The notes beneath the pieces were generated by a model. It was not told where the DNA came from. It did no database searches and worked only from the letters and a program-made list of their open reading frames with translations. From positions 133,851,094 through 133,915,093 of the forward strand of contig NW_024609857.1 of NCBI RefSeq assembly GCF_016920785.2: a DNA stretch of 64,000 nt, read 5' to 3'. This DNA is from Ixodes scapularis (Eukaryota > Arthropoda > Arachnida > Ixodida > Ixodidae). A program made the position numbers and the translations under genes. Shown in pieces: positions 63,261 to 64,000 of this stretch (its first letter is position 1; each line of letters opens with the position of its first letter).

Positions 63261-64000
63261 AGAGCGCAGCTCTTAGGGGCCCGTTTCCGGCTTGAGCGGC
63301 GTCGCCGTCGGCGTCGGCGTCGGCGTCGGCGTAACCGCGCGGTGCATCATGGGAAATGTCCCATAATGCACCGCGCGAGTCCCCCACCGGGGTCACGTGA
63401 CCTCGTGGGGGGCACGTGACCCCCCCAAGATCACGTGACCCCGGTGCATCATGGGAAATGTCCCATAATGCACCGCGCGAGCCCCCCACCGGGGTCACGT
63501 GACCTCGGGGGGGTGACCCCCCCCGAGGTCACGTGACCCCGGTGCATCATGGGAAATATCCCATAATGCACCGCGCGAGCCCCCCCACCGGGGCCACGTG
63601 ACCTCGTGGGGGGCACGTGACCCCCCTTAGGTCACGTGACCCCCGCCGATGTCGCGTGACCCCCAATGACGTCACTGATGACGTCACCGACATCCACATC
63701 GTCATCATCACTGATGACGTCACCGGCATCCACATCGCCATCGTCATCATCACTGATGACGTCACAGGCACCCGCATCGTCATCGTCATCATCACTGATG
63801 ACGTTACCGACATCCGCATCGTCATCGTCATCATCACTGATGACGTCATCAGTGACGTCACTGATGTCGTCACCGGCATCCACATCGTCATCGTCACTGA
63901 TGACGTCACCGGCATCCGCATCGTCATCGTCATCATCACTGATGACGTCACCGGCATCCGCATCGTCATCGTCATTATCGCTGATGACGTTACCGACATC
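63261..64000 (+). mobile_element. Palindrome-cored repeat 6 (cut by window end)
   Basis: Follows repeat 5 after a run of nine T. The head is followed by three tandem copies of the palindrome around ATGGGAAATGTCCCAT (63344, 63445 and 63546) alternating with GTCACGTGAC. A TGACGTCA array from 63665 runs out of the window. Confidence 0.82.

Noticed and set aside
12572..64000. CRISPR-like array in the evenly spaced repeats
   Set aside because: The units have no unique spacers, and the genome is clearly eukaryotic.

Overview
The window looks like a repeat-rich piece of a chelicerate genome, most probably a tick. The evidence is the mix of families: Penelope-like elements (PLEs) with GIY-YIG ends, a LINE C-terminus with an (ATCC)n tail, CsRn1-type and other Ty3 retrotransposons, hAT and Tc1-like DNA transposons, and a tRNA-derived SINE. 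It also holds one convincing eukaryotic host exon, the METTL7-like last exon at 2448-2690 with a clean splice acceptor. There is no operon structure, rRNA gene or CRISPR array. Nearly all recognisable coding sequence is transposon-derived.

Layout. 0.8-1.8 kb: 5'-truncated LINE on the minus strand. 2.4-2.7 kb: METTL7-like last exon. 3.6-7.4 kb: Ty3 gag relic split by a 3.2-kb TIR element that carries a spliced ORF. 8.65-25.48 kb: one nested stack. A Penelope-like element (PLE-B) was hit by a second one (PLE-A, 12369-22782, 11-bp target duplication GTTGACACTTA) and by two TIR elements. PLE-A was hit by a palindrome-cored repeat, a small MITE and a hAT-like MITE. The palindrome repeat was then hit by an apparently intact CsRn1-like Ty3 element (13415-17790) with identical LTRs. 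25.6-28.1 kb: two more palindrome-cored repeats. 28-39 kb: mostly unassigned AT-rich DNA with a SINE, a Tc1-like foldback element and scattered inverted repeats. 39.6-44.1 kb: Ty3 RT fragment, a palindrome repeat, and copies of a 1.65-kb TATA-flanked element that also sits inside PLE-B. 44.1-44.7 kb: GC-rich promoter-like DNA and a perfect 70-bp palindrome. 46.1-50.2 kb: a hAT element containing a second hAT and a further TIR element with a SINE. 50.8-55.9 kb: a second nearly intact Ty3 element on the minus strand. 56.3-59.7 kb: a deleted Ty3 element that keeps both LTRs and its TSD. 60.6-61.6 kb: a third PLE fragment. 61.8-64.0 kb: three palindrome-cored repeats joined head to tail.

The most unusual signal is the palindrome-cored family, with seven members or derivatives here. 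All but the divergent 27.8-kb derivative share both ends: head AGAGCGCAGCTCTTAGG, tail ending near GGCTTTCAC. Their cores are swapped tandem arrays of three different palindromes: GTCACGTGAC, TGACGTCA and CCGCTAAATTTAGCGG. I do not recognise this family. It is the best candidate in the window for something undescribed. All similarity statements were made by eye, without database searches.
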